64,000 nucleotides of DNA, taken from Populus alba. Its lineage: Eukaryota; Streptophyta; Magnoliopsida; Malpighiales; Salicaceae. The notes beneath the pieces are model-generated. The model saw only the letters and a list, made by a program, of their open reading frames with translations, ran no database searches and was not told the DNA's origin. This document shows, piece after piece, positions 46,474 to 57,591 of the stretch. The stretch's first letter is position 1, and every line of letters begins with the position of its first letter. Location: positions 22,419,882 to 22,483,881 of the forward strand of contig NC_133297.1 in assembly GCF_005239225.2 (NCBI RefSeq), in the 5' to 3' direction. The position numbers and the translations under genes are program-made.

Positions 46474-47744
46474 CTAAACAAAAACATATTAATTAAGCAG
46501 CCTGTTTGGCCTAGCAACCCAAACGACTACATGGACCATTCTTTTTTCTCTCTCTCATATTGAGCATGGAAAATTATTTGGTTTCAACCTAGTACCATAA
46601 AAAATTATCAATTATTGGCACATGTTTTAATGTATTTTTTTAGTTTCGAGAAGTCAAAGTGGACACCCATCAAATTTTTCTATGAAGAGCAGACACCATT
46701 TCTATTGCTAATGGCGCGACACAATGGCCAAGGTACCTGACTTGTCACAAGACGTGTGCGATTCTGCTCTCCACATGCTTGTGCCACTTTCCATGAGACG
46801 AGCACTGATTTCTCATGAATATTATTCTCCACTCACCACAAGGCTCTCTATCATTAAATTGCAAGTCTATGAACCACAAGGTAACTATAACATCATACTC
46901 CACGAGGCAAATATGACCAAGGTCATGAATACCTCTGGTTACCAGGTAAGGAAAACAACTAGTAACCACACATGATGTGAACTCCATGGACATAAGATCC
47001 AGAAACCCACAATCAAGTTTGAACACAATCTCAAAATGCCAAAAATTAGATTTAAGATATAAAGCATAACACAACGATTACCTTGAATCAAGGCATCAAT
47101 AATATTGAAATTTAAACTCCTACTCAATGATTAGCATATTGTGAACAAGAAGTACAAGGAAAACACTACTAAGATAATTGTTCTTTGAGAAGTCAATTTT
47201 AGTTCTTTCAAGAACAAAAAAATAAGAGTTTTCCTCACACATACAAATATTGTTTTGAAATAAAAGTTTATAAAAAAACATGAACACAAGATAAATAACC
47301 CTATTTATAGTAGGTAAAAAATTCTCAAACAATACTAGAAAAATAATAAAAAAGTTTTAAATAAAATAAAAAAATAATCCTAAACTTCCAGACCTAATCG
47401 TAAGGCTTACTTGATGTTTGATTGACCTGTGATTTTAACCTAATATGAGACAAGATATTTTAAAACTTCCAATAAAATTTTAGCTTGATCCAACGATTGG
47501 ATTGAAAATTATACTTGTTAGCATAAAACCATGTATTAGGAAAAATAAGCTCAAAATGACTAAAATGTCCTTGAATAATAAGGATTGTTGATGCCAACTT
47601 TAACTCTCTTAAATAAAAATGAAAATCTTGGTAATAGCTGCTACCCTTTAGTTTCATTGTAAAAGATGGAGATTCCCAAAATATTCTTCCAAATATCCCT
47701 GTAATGTTAGGATTACTTGTCACTACTTGTCTTACCTTGTAGAG
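46474..47744. other. Spacer left of the Tat LTR
   Basis: Several short overlapping ORFs on both strands at 46724-47127 with no recognisable domain. The rest is AT-rich. If the exon at 46382 is real, its upstream introns would lie here. Confidence 0.4.
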
Positions 47745-49549
47745 TGTTGCTACCCAATTTTTGACCCATGTTTTGATAAATTTTCAGAAAAATTTAAAAA
47801 TAGAGAAAAACAACGAAAGTCCAAAAAATATGTTTTTTAATATATTTTTGTCATTTTAGCATTTTCAACGTCGTTTAAAAAAGAATTTAAATATTTAAGG
47901 GTCTTTCGAACACGTTCAACTTTTCATGCGTCATTTTTAAAATCATTAATTTTCCTCATCAAGTCGACGTTGATATTGCTCGTTTTTAAAATATACAAAA
48001 AAATAAGAAAAATCAAAATTTACAAAAAAAGAAGTTGAGGGACCAAGTTGGGAGACTTAGCAACATATTTGCCTATAAATAGTAGTTTCCAACACTTGCA
48101 TAAGGGGGGTAATTTTAAAAGAAAAATACAAAAAAAAAGGGGAAAACCTAACCCTAAAATCTATCTCTGCCAAGTCGGCCGCCCCCCTCCCCTGGCTTGA
48201 ATTTTTTTTCTCCCACAGCCCCTGCCATTTTCGGCTCTCTTGATCTTCTCCACTCAGCCTCCACACCGTTCCCCATCTTTTTCTTTTCCAGCCAACAACA
48301 TAGAACCGCCCCCTCCACGATTTGATTTTTCTGACCCAAAACCAGCCGGACTCCCTCTCTTCCCCGATCTCCTCACTTCACAAACCGAAAGAAACCCCCC
48401 TGTCAGCATTGAAGGCATCCCCTTTCTAGCGGCCTCTTCCCCCTTCGGTCTCCGGCCGCCAGCCACACCTGGAGAACCCTACAACAGCAGCCGAGCTCCT
48501 CCACCACAAAGCCGTCCCCATCATCTCCTCAACAACGATGACCTCCACAGAAGAAGCCTTTGCCTCCCAGCTTCTTCACCGACCAACAGATGTCCTTTTT
48601 CCTCCAGCGACGCCCACAGAAGCGACCCCTTGTCCAACCGAGAATCGACGACCGGACCTGCAACCAGCAGAGAACAACGAAGCAGAGAAGAAGGCGAAAC
48701 CAAGAACAAAGCAAATCCAAAACGGAGATAAATAGATCCGTGAGCCATAAAAAAAAAAACTCAAACCAACTGCTGTGTGTGTATCTTTGGGTTTTTTGCA
48801 GGTGACGGTGACTCCCATCGTCGGCGTGGGAAGACAGAGGGGAAGAAGACATTCCGGATCCCCTAGTTTTTTGGAGTTTCCAGCGACGGTGCGTGAGCCC
48901 ACGCGCTGCCAGTGACGGTGGCGCGTGAAACAACACGTCGCCACTGTTCCTGCTGCCCTTTGGCTTCACAGAACTGGTCCCAGCACTGTTATGGATTTTA
49001 TAATGGTTGTTTTGTAATTTTAGAATTGTTTAATGTAATTTTTGTTTAATGTAATATTTGTTTAGTTTTGAGTTTTTGTAATTTGTATTATGTCAACATG
49101 GAAGTGAAAAGAAAAGAAAAGAAAAGAAAAGAAAAAATATAGTGAAAATGTATGTGTGTGTTTGTATGGTTTTTTTATGGATGTTTTTTTATTTATGATA
49201 AAATTGCAAAGATTAAAGAAGAATTTAATATTTTGATTGGATCACAGTCAAGAATTATTAACTTATACGTAAGTTGTATTTCTAATATCCGATGAAAAGA
49301 TAAAATTTTAAAACTTCTTTAACATGTTAAAATCATGAAGTAGCTTACCTCAGGTATGGTGCGTTAGGGGTGCTAATACCTTCCCTAACCACAACCAGTC
49401 CTTTACTCGGGAATCTCTGACAAGACCAGTACATCCGGTTTCCTGGTAGGCTTTAATAAATTACTAGGTGGCGACTCCAACGAACCACTTCAAGCAAACA
49501 TATAAAGAAAAATCGCCAGTCGATGCCACGCGGATTTTGACGTGCGACA
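47745..49549 (+). mobile_element. Tat/Ogre-like 5' LTR
   Basis: 1805 bp from TGTTGCTACCCAATTTTTGA to GTGCGACA, with near-palindromic ends (TGTTGC / GCGACA). It is followed after three bases by a tRNA-Arg type primer site, which fixes it as a 5' LTR in plus orientation. Its middle (48180-48960) is C-rich and leader-like, so it carries long open frames on both strands without any protein signature. An (AAAAG)n tract lies at 49108-49135. Confidence 0.8.
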
Positions 49550-49552
49550 GAA

Positions 49553-49570
49553 TGGCGAGTTCACTGGGGA
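49553..49570 (+). other. tRNA-Arg type primer-binding site (Tat/Ogre)
   Basis: TGGCGAGTTCACTGGGGA, three bases after the LTR end, resembles the TGGCGACTC(C/T)(A/G)CTGGGGA site of Ogre/Tat elements. The family B element is inserted 25 bases further on. Confidence 0.75.
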
Positions 49571-49595
49571 AGGTACTATTTCTGACATTATTGGA

Positions 49596-51224
49596 TGTTG
49601 CAATGTCGCGGTCGCACAAATTATTTACCCTAGCTTCAAACACAACACATAAGATAGTATATAGCAAACAAGGGGTCAATCCCACGAGGAAGGTTCAAGT
49701 CAGATTTTTATGCTAGATGATCTGTAATTTGAGGGGGGGGGTTGATGTTATCTAGGCTAAAGCAAAAGAGAATAGAAAACTATCAAACAAAATTTAATAA
49801 AATCAGAAAATTATCAAGAGAACAAACCTTGGTCGCAATCACACATCCACCTATAGAAATCAGAACCGATCCTTGAAACAAAATTCCAGTTTATATTCTG
49901 AATTTTTATCTTTTCTTAACGTTGGTTAATTAACGGATCCGCCGTATAACTAACCCTAACCAACAAATAATCACAGTGTCCGCACTAATGATTTAATCCA
50001 ATGGTAGCCTTAAGATCTAGATAAATTCATTAATCTTAACAACCAAGTTGTCTACTTATGTTGCTTTGATCGAATGTTCTCCCTAAGTTTAATAACGTAG
50101 TTCCACTACAATTATCAAGCTTAGTTGCTTCACAAGTTTATATACCACAACTCCGGTTTTGATATCAAACTTAGCATAGATTGTTCACAATAATAACTTA
50201 GAGTCTGCTCTAGGAAATTAAGATAAACAATCATAGGAAATATGCATAGGAAAACAAACATACTCATTCATAATACAAACTGAAAATAAATGGAAGAATA
50301 AATCTCACAGTTCTTGAAATTTAAAGGTTTTTGTGTCCTTGCAACCAAGAAAATGAGTTTAGCCTTGCATGTTTGTTGAACAACTAATCAAAAAGTGGAA
50401 GAATGCATGAGTTCGGGTTTCTTAGAGTAGGGGGCGTTTTTCTCCTCTTGGGTGGCTGCCCCCCCCCTCTTCTCTCATTCTTTTTATATGCTATGAAACC
50501 GGAAACTCTAATCTCTATTTTACAAAATAGTCCTCCCTTAAGTAGACAATTTACATTCAAGTAGTTCAATAACTATTTTCCTAAAAAAGGAGAAATAGAT
50601 TTGCATAAAATCTTCAAGCTTTGACTTAGAGGAGCTACATTGCTGAAATAAAAACTTGGATATCGGTTTAGATGCTTTGGAACGTAATTTGGACTCGTTT
50701 CTTAACGAAACCTGTTTGCTGGCAAAATTCAGTTGTCATCTTTGAAAACTTATATCTCCCTCATATGAAATCTTTTTTGGCTGAAATTTGGAGCGTTTAT
50801 AGGCCTTTGAGTCAGGAATCCAAAAAAATTGAGTTTGCATCAATTGGATGTTTTTAGCTCGATATATTCAAGTCGGAATGACCGAAGGTCAACATTGACA
50901 GATTGCGATATTTGACTTTAAAAGCTGCGATTTCCATGCTCTTCCTTATTTTATTGTCATGCCTTAGATGCCAAGAAAGGTATGGATGTTAGCTTTTTAA
51001 TGCCACTAGAATCACTTATTTCGACCTTTAGAGCTCACGCTCTGCACAAAACATCGACTGAACGTCAAATCTGCCAATTACTTTCAATTTACTTCTTTTT
51101 GCATCTTTCATCCAAAAGTGCCTTCAAAACATAAAACAAAGAATATCAAGGCAATTTATATATAAAAGATAGGCAAAACACTAGTTAAATGTGGGTGAAA
51201 CTATCGAATAATATGGTTGCATCA
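49596..51224 (-). repeat. Family B 3' LTR
   Basis: 1629 bp, TGTTGCAATG...TTGCATCA on the plus strand. By eye about 5 percent of positions in the first 150 bases differ from the other LTR, many of them G/A or C/T, so this insertion is clearly older than the copia one. A TATA-like TATAAAAAG lies on the minus strand near 50484-50492. Confidence 0.92.
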
Positions 51225-51240
51225 AATACCCCCACACTTA
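51225..51240 (-). other. Family B terminal polypurine tract
   Basis: On the minus strand TAAGTGTGGGGGTATT directly precedes the 3' LTR. The same core AAGTGTGGGG occurs again inside the tail at about 52485-52500. Confidence 0.8.
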
Positions 51241-52689
51241 GCTCTTGCTCGTCCTCGAGAAAGGATAGGTGAAATCAAATTGAAGTTAAATCAAATCAAA
51301 TCACTATGAACAATCTCCTAATCTCCCATCAATATCCAAGAATATATGCATTATAAACAAGAACACAATTAAGAAGGATAAAGAGTATAAATTTTTATGA
51401 ATTTATTTACATGCAAACTTCAAAACTCAATTAATCATCGAGATTTAAATGAAATCTATGCCATGCCAAAGTGATAGGTCCTCTCATTGATATGCACTCC
51501 AAAACTCATGTGTTTAAGGCTTATGTGTTTAAATCTCTCAAATTCAATCAATGAATATGTTCTACCATAAGCTTACTCTTTAATCTCATCTCAATTACTA
51601 ACATATTACAAACAATACATGAATCAAAAGGTCTTATGTTATGGTTGTTATAGGGCTAAGGTTAAGGTGAGGTAAAAGAGAGTAAAAGAAAAGGTTCAAA
51701 CCAAAGAAAGTAGAGCATTCTGAAAAATAATATTTCAAACAAGATATTCCGTTAAAGCACATAAATTTTCCATCTTTAATCACCAATGCTAAACTTCTTT
51801 TGATTTCAAGCTTTTTCAACATAAAGGAATATTTTTTTTCTTTTTTTTTCTTTTCCTTTTCCTTTTCCTTTTCTTTTTCACAACTTTGCCCATCTTTTCA
51901 TCAAGCATCACTTCTTCTTTCTTTTCACATAATTTCCAACCATAATTCCATGAAATATCACAAGTTTATGCTCTGCTAATCCTTGGCCAGGGGAAAAGGA
52001 AAACATATAAAAAGTTAAGGCTTATACATGGATAAAGCAAAGAAAAGATAAACAAGCTCAAAAGGGGCTCACTAAGGATAATATGCTTTTTGGCTCAAAT
52101 GGTTAAAATTCCTAATGCCTTTATCATCTTCATGTATATATGTAATGCGAATGTAATCTCAACAAGATATGAAGCAAGTTCTAGAGATACATATTATTGA
52201 AAGAATGTATAATTAAAGAATACATTGTTGAAGGCTCAAAACCTTGAATTGGTATAACACTATAAAGTCAACATGGCATATTCTCAAAGTCAATCCCTAA
52301 ACCAATTAAACCTTAAAATTTGCATGCATATTCCTTCATTTGATTTATATCTTCATCTATCTCAATTAATTCTCATACATAATACTCATTTCTCAAAAAC
52401 CAATGGGAGTTAAAAAGATCAAACATAATTTTTTTTTAAAGAACAACAAAGAAAACTAAAATAAGAAAACCAAAATTCTCCCAATATCCCCACACTTAAA
52501 ACACAACATTGTGCTCAATGTTGAAATAAAAGCAAAGGAACATAAGAGAATGACAAAAAATAAATTAAAATGTGAAAAAATAAAAGATAAGGAAAAATAA
52601 AGCAAATCTAATTTTTCTTTTCTTTTTGTGCTGGGTTGCCTCCCAGTAAGCGCTTTTGTTTTATGTCATTGGCTTGACATGTGGCATGC
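51241..52689 (-). other. Family B 3' untranslated tail
   Basis: There is no coding sequence. It starts behind the integrase stop with 'gggttgcctcccagtaagcg' (52633-52652, plus strand), a stretch I know from many Athila-like tails. The stem-loop and an internal purine-rich tract follow. The rest is AT-rich, with a (TTTTCC)n-like stretch at about 51835-51870. Confidence 0.65.
52505..52522 (-). other. Perfect stem-loop in family B tail
   Basis: AACATTG-AGCA-CAATGTT on the minus strand has a 7-bp perfect stem and a 4-base loop. It is followed by 'gtgttttaagtgtggggata', a polypurine-like tract that is not at the LTR. It is the counterpart of 26530-26547 in family A. Confidence 0.75.
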
Positions 52690-53850
52690 TTATTCTTCAT
52701 AGATTGGTTCAACTAACTCTACAGAAGCGGTGAGTTTTGCCGTCCAACCTTCATAGAAAGGTTTTAAACGATGCCCATTGACCTTGAGTACTTTGTTGGT
52801 TTCTAAGCTTGTAATTTTAACTACACCATAAGGAAAAATATTATAAACAATAAAGGGTTCAATCCAATGGGAGCGCAACTTTCCAAGAAAAAGTTTCAAA
52901 TGCGAATGATAAAGGACTTTTTCTCCAACATTAAACTCTTTTCTTGTGATCATTCAGTCATGGAGACTCTTAGTCTTTTCTTTGTAAATCCTTGCATTCT
53001 CATAAGCATCATTTCGAATCTCTTCCCACATAATTCCGATCTTTTTGGGCACCAAAAAGATAGGCGCCACCCATTCACTGTCCATAATGGGGTAAATGAC
53101 TCCTCCATCATGGAGGACAATTTGCAAAGCTTGCGAAGCCAATGCTGATTCATGTATGTTTTGGGGTACATATATATGCCTCTTCATCTCTTCTATCTTA
53201 GTAAGATCATAGCCATAGCTCAAAGCTACGCTTAATCCATCCTCACACTCAAAATCAAAAACTTGTTGCACATACTTATCAACTTGGTCATAGCATGTGA
53301 TAGAATAAACATTGCTATAAGGATATTTCATTGCATCATGAAAATTAAATTCAATCTTTTCATCTCCTACTTCCATAGACAAAGTATCCTTACCACAATC
53401 AATCTTTGTATTGGCAGTTTTCAAGAATGGTCTCCCAAACAATATAGGAGTGTTGTTTGATGGATCACAAGAATCATGTTCCATATCAAGAATATAAAAA
53501 TCACATGGAATGACCAAACTATCAATCTTAACTAGGACATCTTCTAGCACACCAAGTGGGTAAACAAAACTATGATCTGCAAGTTGTATTACAATGCTAG
53601 TTTTATTCAAAGGCTCAAGACTAAGAGAATCATAAACATGTTTGGGCATAACACTAATGGATGCACCTAAATCACACAAGGCCCTTTTGAAACTAGCATT
53701 ACCAATAACACATGGGATAGTAAACGCACCTGGGTCCTTTTGCTTCAAAGGCATATTCTTTTGAACAACAGCAGATACAACTTCACCCATACTTACCATT
53801 TCATGATCTTTCAGTTTGAAATCTCTCTTGATAGTACACAACTCCTTCAA
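52690..53850 (-). pseudogene. Family B protease fused to RT start and integrase end
   Basis: The frame 52954-53850 (298 residues) holds the aspartic protease ('CDLGASISVMPKHVYDSL', where the usual active-site D-T/S-G appears as D-L-G) and runs to 'GGVIYPIMDSEWVAPIFLVP', the beginning of RT. After 'KK' it switches without a frame break to 'EEIRNDAYENARIYKEKTK', which belongs to the integrase C-terminal region. About 2-2.5 kb of pol is therefore deleted. A stop at 52954-52956 (TGA, probably a former Arg codon) separates the last part (52690-52953), which reads 'FNVGEKVLYHSHLKLFLGKL' and 'VNGHRLKPFYEG', the end of integrase. In the family, protease matures the polyprotein. The overlap with the gag frame at 53847-53850 comes from a frameshift. 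Confidence 0.85.
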
Positions 53851-55544
53851 AAATTGGCATACTTGGGAATTTGCTTGATAGCATCAAGCAAAGGAATGTT
53901 GAGTTCTACTTTCTTGAAAACCTTTAAAATCTCTTTTTCTTTGTCCTCTTTCTTTGACCTAGAAGAACTCACAGGAAAGTGTAGAATTGTTTTAAAACTG
54001 GAAGTCATTGATTGAGGAGTTACCTTTGGAGTGTTGGTCGATGTTTCAGTTTTTGGAGGAGGAAGATGTTCCTTTTTTGTACTCAATTTGGTTTCTATAT
54101 CTTCTTCTTCATCCATCTCAATTTGTTTCGACCTTTTCACTTCAAGTTCTTTCCCACTTCGCAGCATGATCGCACTAACATTCTCTATTGGATTCAATGC
54201 TTGGAAGGGCAATTTTCCATTCATTTGTGCTTCCAATTTCCCCATGCTTGAAGCTACTTGCCCCATTTGCTTCTCCAAGTTATGAATACTTGACCTTGTT
54301 TCTTGTTGAAAAGACATGACATTTTGTTGCAAGGTCACAATGTTAGAAGCCAAAGTTTTCATCATCTCACGAAGATCATCACTGGATGACGACCCCATAA
54401 CATTGGAGTTTGTAAATGGAGAGGGTTGTCTTGCTTGATAATTTTGTTGGGGTTGAAATCCATGGGAATGGAATCGTCGGCCTTGATTGCCTTGTTGAGA
54501 CTGGTTCCCATACTGTAGATTGGGATGATCCCTCCATCCAGGATTGTACGTGTGGGAAAAAAGATCATACTTACGCTGAGGTTGTCCATTAAATGCTCCA
54601 TCAACTACATTAGTTTGTTCAATGTAATCTTCTTGCATTGTTGGGCATATATCTGAAGCATGTCCTTGTAAAGAGCATATGCTACAAGTTTTCACCTATT
54701 GTACATTGCCACAAGCCAAAGAACGCACAAGAGCAGTAAGATCATTAACTTTATTCTCAATGTTAAAAATACTTACCTCATTTACTCGTTTGTTTGTGAA
54801 GTCTCCACGGGTGCCAAACTGTTTCGAGTTGGCTGCCATGTTTGAGATTAATTGGCGTGCAACCTTGGGTGTCTTATCTACCAATGCCCCTCCACTTGCA
54901 GCATCAATGATACTACGGTCAGTAGGCATCAATCCTTCATAGAAATATTGAATGAGCAGCTGATCGGGTATTTGATGATGAGTGCATTGAATACATAGTT
55001 GCTCAAATCTTTCTCAATACTCGGAAAGTGTCTCTCCATGAGATTGTCGAATCCCACATATTTCTTTCCTTATGTTGGCAACTCGAGATGCTGAGAAATA
55101 CTTCTCAAGAAAGATCTTCTTCATGCCATTCCAAGTTCCAATTGAACCTGAGAGAATGGAGAAAAGCCATGCTTTTGCTGCCCCTTTTAAAGAGAAAGGG
55201 AAAGCTTTCAACTGAACCTTTTCTTCATCAACTCCATTCGGTTTCATGCCAACACAAACCATATGGAACTCCTTGAGATGAGTATGAGGATCTTCTCCTA
55301 CAAGACCATTAAATGTTGGTAGCAAATGTATAAAACCAGATTTGAGCTCAAAGTTTACATTATTGTCGATGTTTATGCACAATGGCTGATTTTCCATGTT
55401 AGGAGCAGCAAGCTCTTTAAGTGTTTGTTGTCGTGCATTAGCCATGGTGTTGAGGCGAGCTTCCTTTCGTAACCTGTGTAAAGTTTTTTCTATTTCGAGA
55501 TCTAATTGCACTTGAATTCGATTAGTAGAATGGGTTACTGGCAT
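53847..55544 (-). pseudogene. Family B gag with two stops and a frameshift
   Basis: It starts at ATG 55544. The first part (to 55014) contains 'FIHLLPTFNGLVGEDPHTHL' and 'AFPFSLKGAAKAWLFSILSG', the Athila-type capsid. A TGA replaces what is a Trp codon in relatives (after 'GETLSEY'). The frame then continues through 'LMPTDRSIIDAASGGALVDK' (54696-54932). A TAG, probably from CAG, follows just before the zinc knuckle CSICSLQGHASDIC (CX2CX4HX4C, start of 53847-54695). The tail is Gln/Asn-rich, then charged. At 53847-53850 the loss of one T shifts the frame before 'KELCTIKRDFKL', which should continue into protease. All three breaks are simple and leave the domain order clear. Confidence 0.88.
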
Positions 55545-55899
55545 AAATCATCAAGAAAACTCAAAAGAAACCAATCATGCAAGAGATCGAAAACAATGCA
55601 AATTGTACGAAAATCTTACGTTAGAAAACTAAAACTGCCTAAAAACCCTAGAAAAAAGCAGAATTTGGCCTTGATAGAGAGGGGCTCGTGGTAAACCACC
55701 AGTCTTGTTAAGAACATCATTTCCCTTCAGGAAACAAAAGGCCGATACCTAATTCCACCAAACAATCTGTTTTAAACAGTACCGCTGCTGTAATGAACAG
55801 TACCGCAGCAAGCAATAATTCTTTTTTTTCTTTTTTAGAAAAAGAAATAAAAATCACAGAAAATAAAAATAAAAGCACAAGAATCAACTAAAAATTACT

Positions 55900-55916
55900 T
55901 CCCCGGCACCGCGCCA
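55900..55916 (-). other. Family B primer-binding site (tRNA-Asp type)
   Basis: On the minus strand TGGCGCGGTGCCGGGGA lies five bases after the end of the 5' LTR. It fits the Athila site TGGCGCCGTTGCCGGGGA with one base missing and one or two changes. Confidence 0.8.
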
Positions 55917-55921
55917 AAATT

Positions 55922-57553
55922 TGTTGCGATGTTGCGGTCACACAAATTATTTACCCTAGCTTCAAACACAACACGCAGGATAGTATAGAGCAAGCAAGGG
56001 GTCGATCCCACGAGGAAGGTTCAAGTCAGATTTTTATTCTAGATGATCTGTAATTTGGGGGGGGGGGTTGATGTTATCTAGGCTAAAGCAAAAGAGAATA
56101 GAAAACTATCAAACAAAATTTAATAAAATCAGAAAATTATCAAGAGAACAAATCTTGGTCGCAATCACACATCCACATATAGAAATCAAAACTGATCCTT
56201 GAAACGAAGCTCCAGTTTATATTCTGAATTTTTATCTTTTCTTAACGTTGGTTAATTAATGGATCCGCCGTATAACTAACCCTAACTAACAAATAATCAC
56301 AGTGTTCGCACTAATGATTTAATCCAATGACAACCTTAAGATCTAGATAAATTCATTAATCTTAACAACCAAGTTGTCTGCTTATGTTGCTTTGATCGAA
56401 TGTTCTCCCTAAGTTTAATAGTGTAGTTCTGCTAGAGTTATCAAGTTTAGTTGCTTCACAAGTTATATACCACAAGTCCGGTTTTTATATCAAACTTAGC
56501 AATAGATTGTTCACAACAATAACTTTGAGTCTGCTCTAGCAAATTAAGATAAACAATCATATAAAATATGCATAGGAAAACAAACATACTCATTCATAAT
56601 ACAAACTGAAAATAAATGGAAGAATAAATCTCACAGTTCTTGAAATTTGAAGGTTTCCATGTCCTTGCAGCCAAGAAAATGAGTTTAGCCTTGCATGTTT
56701 GTTGAACAACTAATCAAAAAGATGGAAGAATGCATGATTTCAGGTTTCTTAGAGTAGGGGGGCGTTTTTATCCTCTTGGGTGGTTGCCCCCCCTCTCTTC
56801 TCTCATTCTTTTTATATGCTAGGAAACCGGAAACCCTAATCTCTATTTTACAAAATAGTCCTCCCTTAAGTAGACAATTTACATTCAAGTAGTTCAATAA
56901 CTATTTTCCTAAAAAAGAAGAAATAGATTTGCATGAAATCTTCAAGCTTTGACTTAGAGGAGCTACATTGCTGAAATAAAAACTTGGATATCGGTTTAGA
57001 TGCTTCAGAACGTAATTTGGAGTCGTTTCTTAACGAAACCTGTTTAGTGGCAGAATTCAGTTGTCATCTTTGAAAAATCATATCTCCCTCATATGAAATC
57101 TTTTTTGGCTGAAATTTGAAGAGTTTATAGGGCTTTGAGTCAGGAATCCAAAACAATTGAGTTTGCATCAATTGGACGTTTTTAGCTCTAGATATTCAAG
57201 TCGAAATGACCGAAGGTCAACATTGGCAGATTGCGAGATTTGACTTTGAAAGCTGCGATTTCCATGCTCTTCCTTAGTTTATTGTCTTGCCTTAGATGCC
57301 AAGAAAGGTATGGATGTTAGCTTTTTAATGCCACTAGAATCACTTCATTTCGACCTTTAGAGCTCACGCTCTGCACAAAACATCGACTGAATGTCAAATC
57401 TGCCAATTACCTTCAATTTACTCCTTTTTGCATCTTTCATCCAAAAGTGCCTTCAAAACATAAAACAAAGAATGTCAAGGAATTTTATATATAACACATA
57501 GGCAAAACACTAGTTAAATGTGGGTGAAACTATCGAATAATATGATTGCATCA
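55922..57553 (-). repeat. Family B 5' LTR
   Basis: 1632 bp, TGTTGCGATG...TTGCATCA on the plus strand, the partner of 49596-51224. The short ORF at 56685-56897 also occurs at the same place in the other LTR and has no recognisable product. Confidence 0.92.
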
Positions 57554-57591
57554 TTGGACGAAGCTTTGTGTATTTGATGTGTTTAAGGCCA

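Larger units (their letters stand above)
49596..57553 (-). mobile_element. Family B Athila-like gypsy element, complete but internally deleted
   Basis: 7958 bp on the minus strand. It has two LTRs (55922-57553 is 5', 49596-51224 is 3'), a tRNA-Asp type primer site, gag, protease, a truncated pol, a 1.4-kb untranslated tail and a polypurine tract. The perfect target duplication TTGGA flanks it (49591-49595 and 57554-57558). RT, RNase H and most of integrase are missing, so it cannot move by itself. Athila affiliation rests on gag and protease wording and the primer type. It is inserted just behind the primer site of a Tat-like element. Confidence 0.93.

Noticed and set aside
46724..47127. Several overlapping ORFs of 60-110 residues on both strands
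   Set aside because: No recognisable domain, no splice or promoter pattern, and none continues the possible exon at 46382-46473.
48240..48731. 163-residue proline/serine-rich ORF, with overlapping ORFs on both strands
   Set aside because: It lies in the C-rich leader part of the Tat LTR, where long open frames arise from base composition on both strands. No domain is visible, and frames overlap in all directions.
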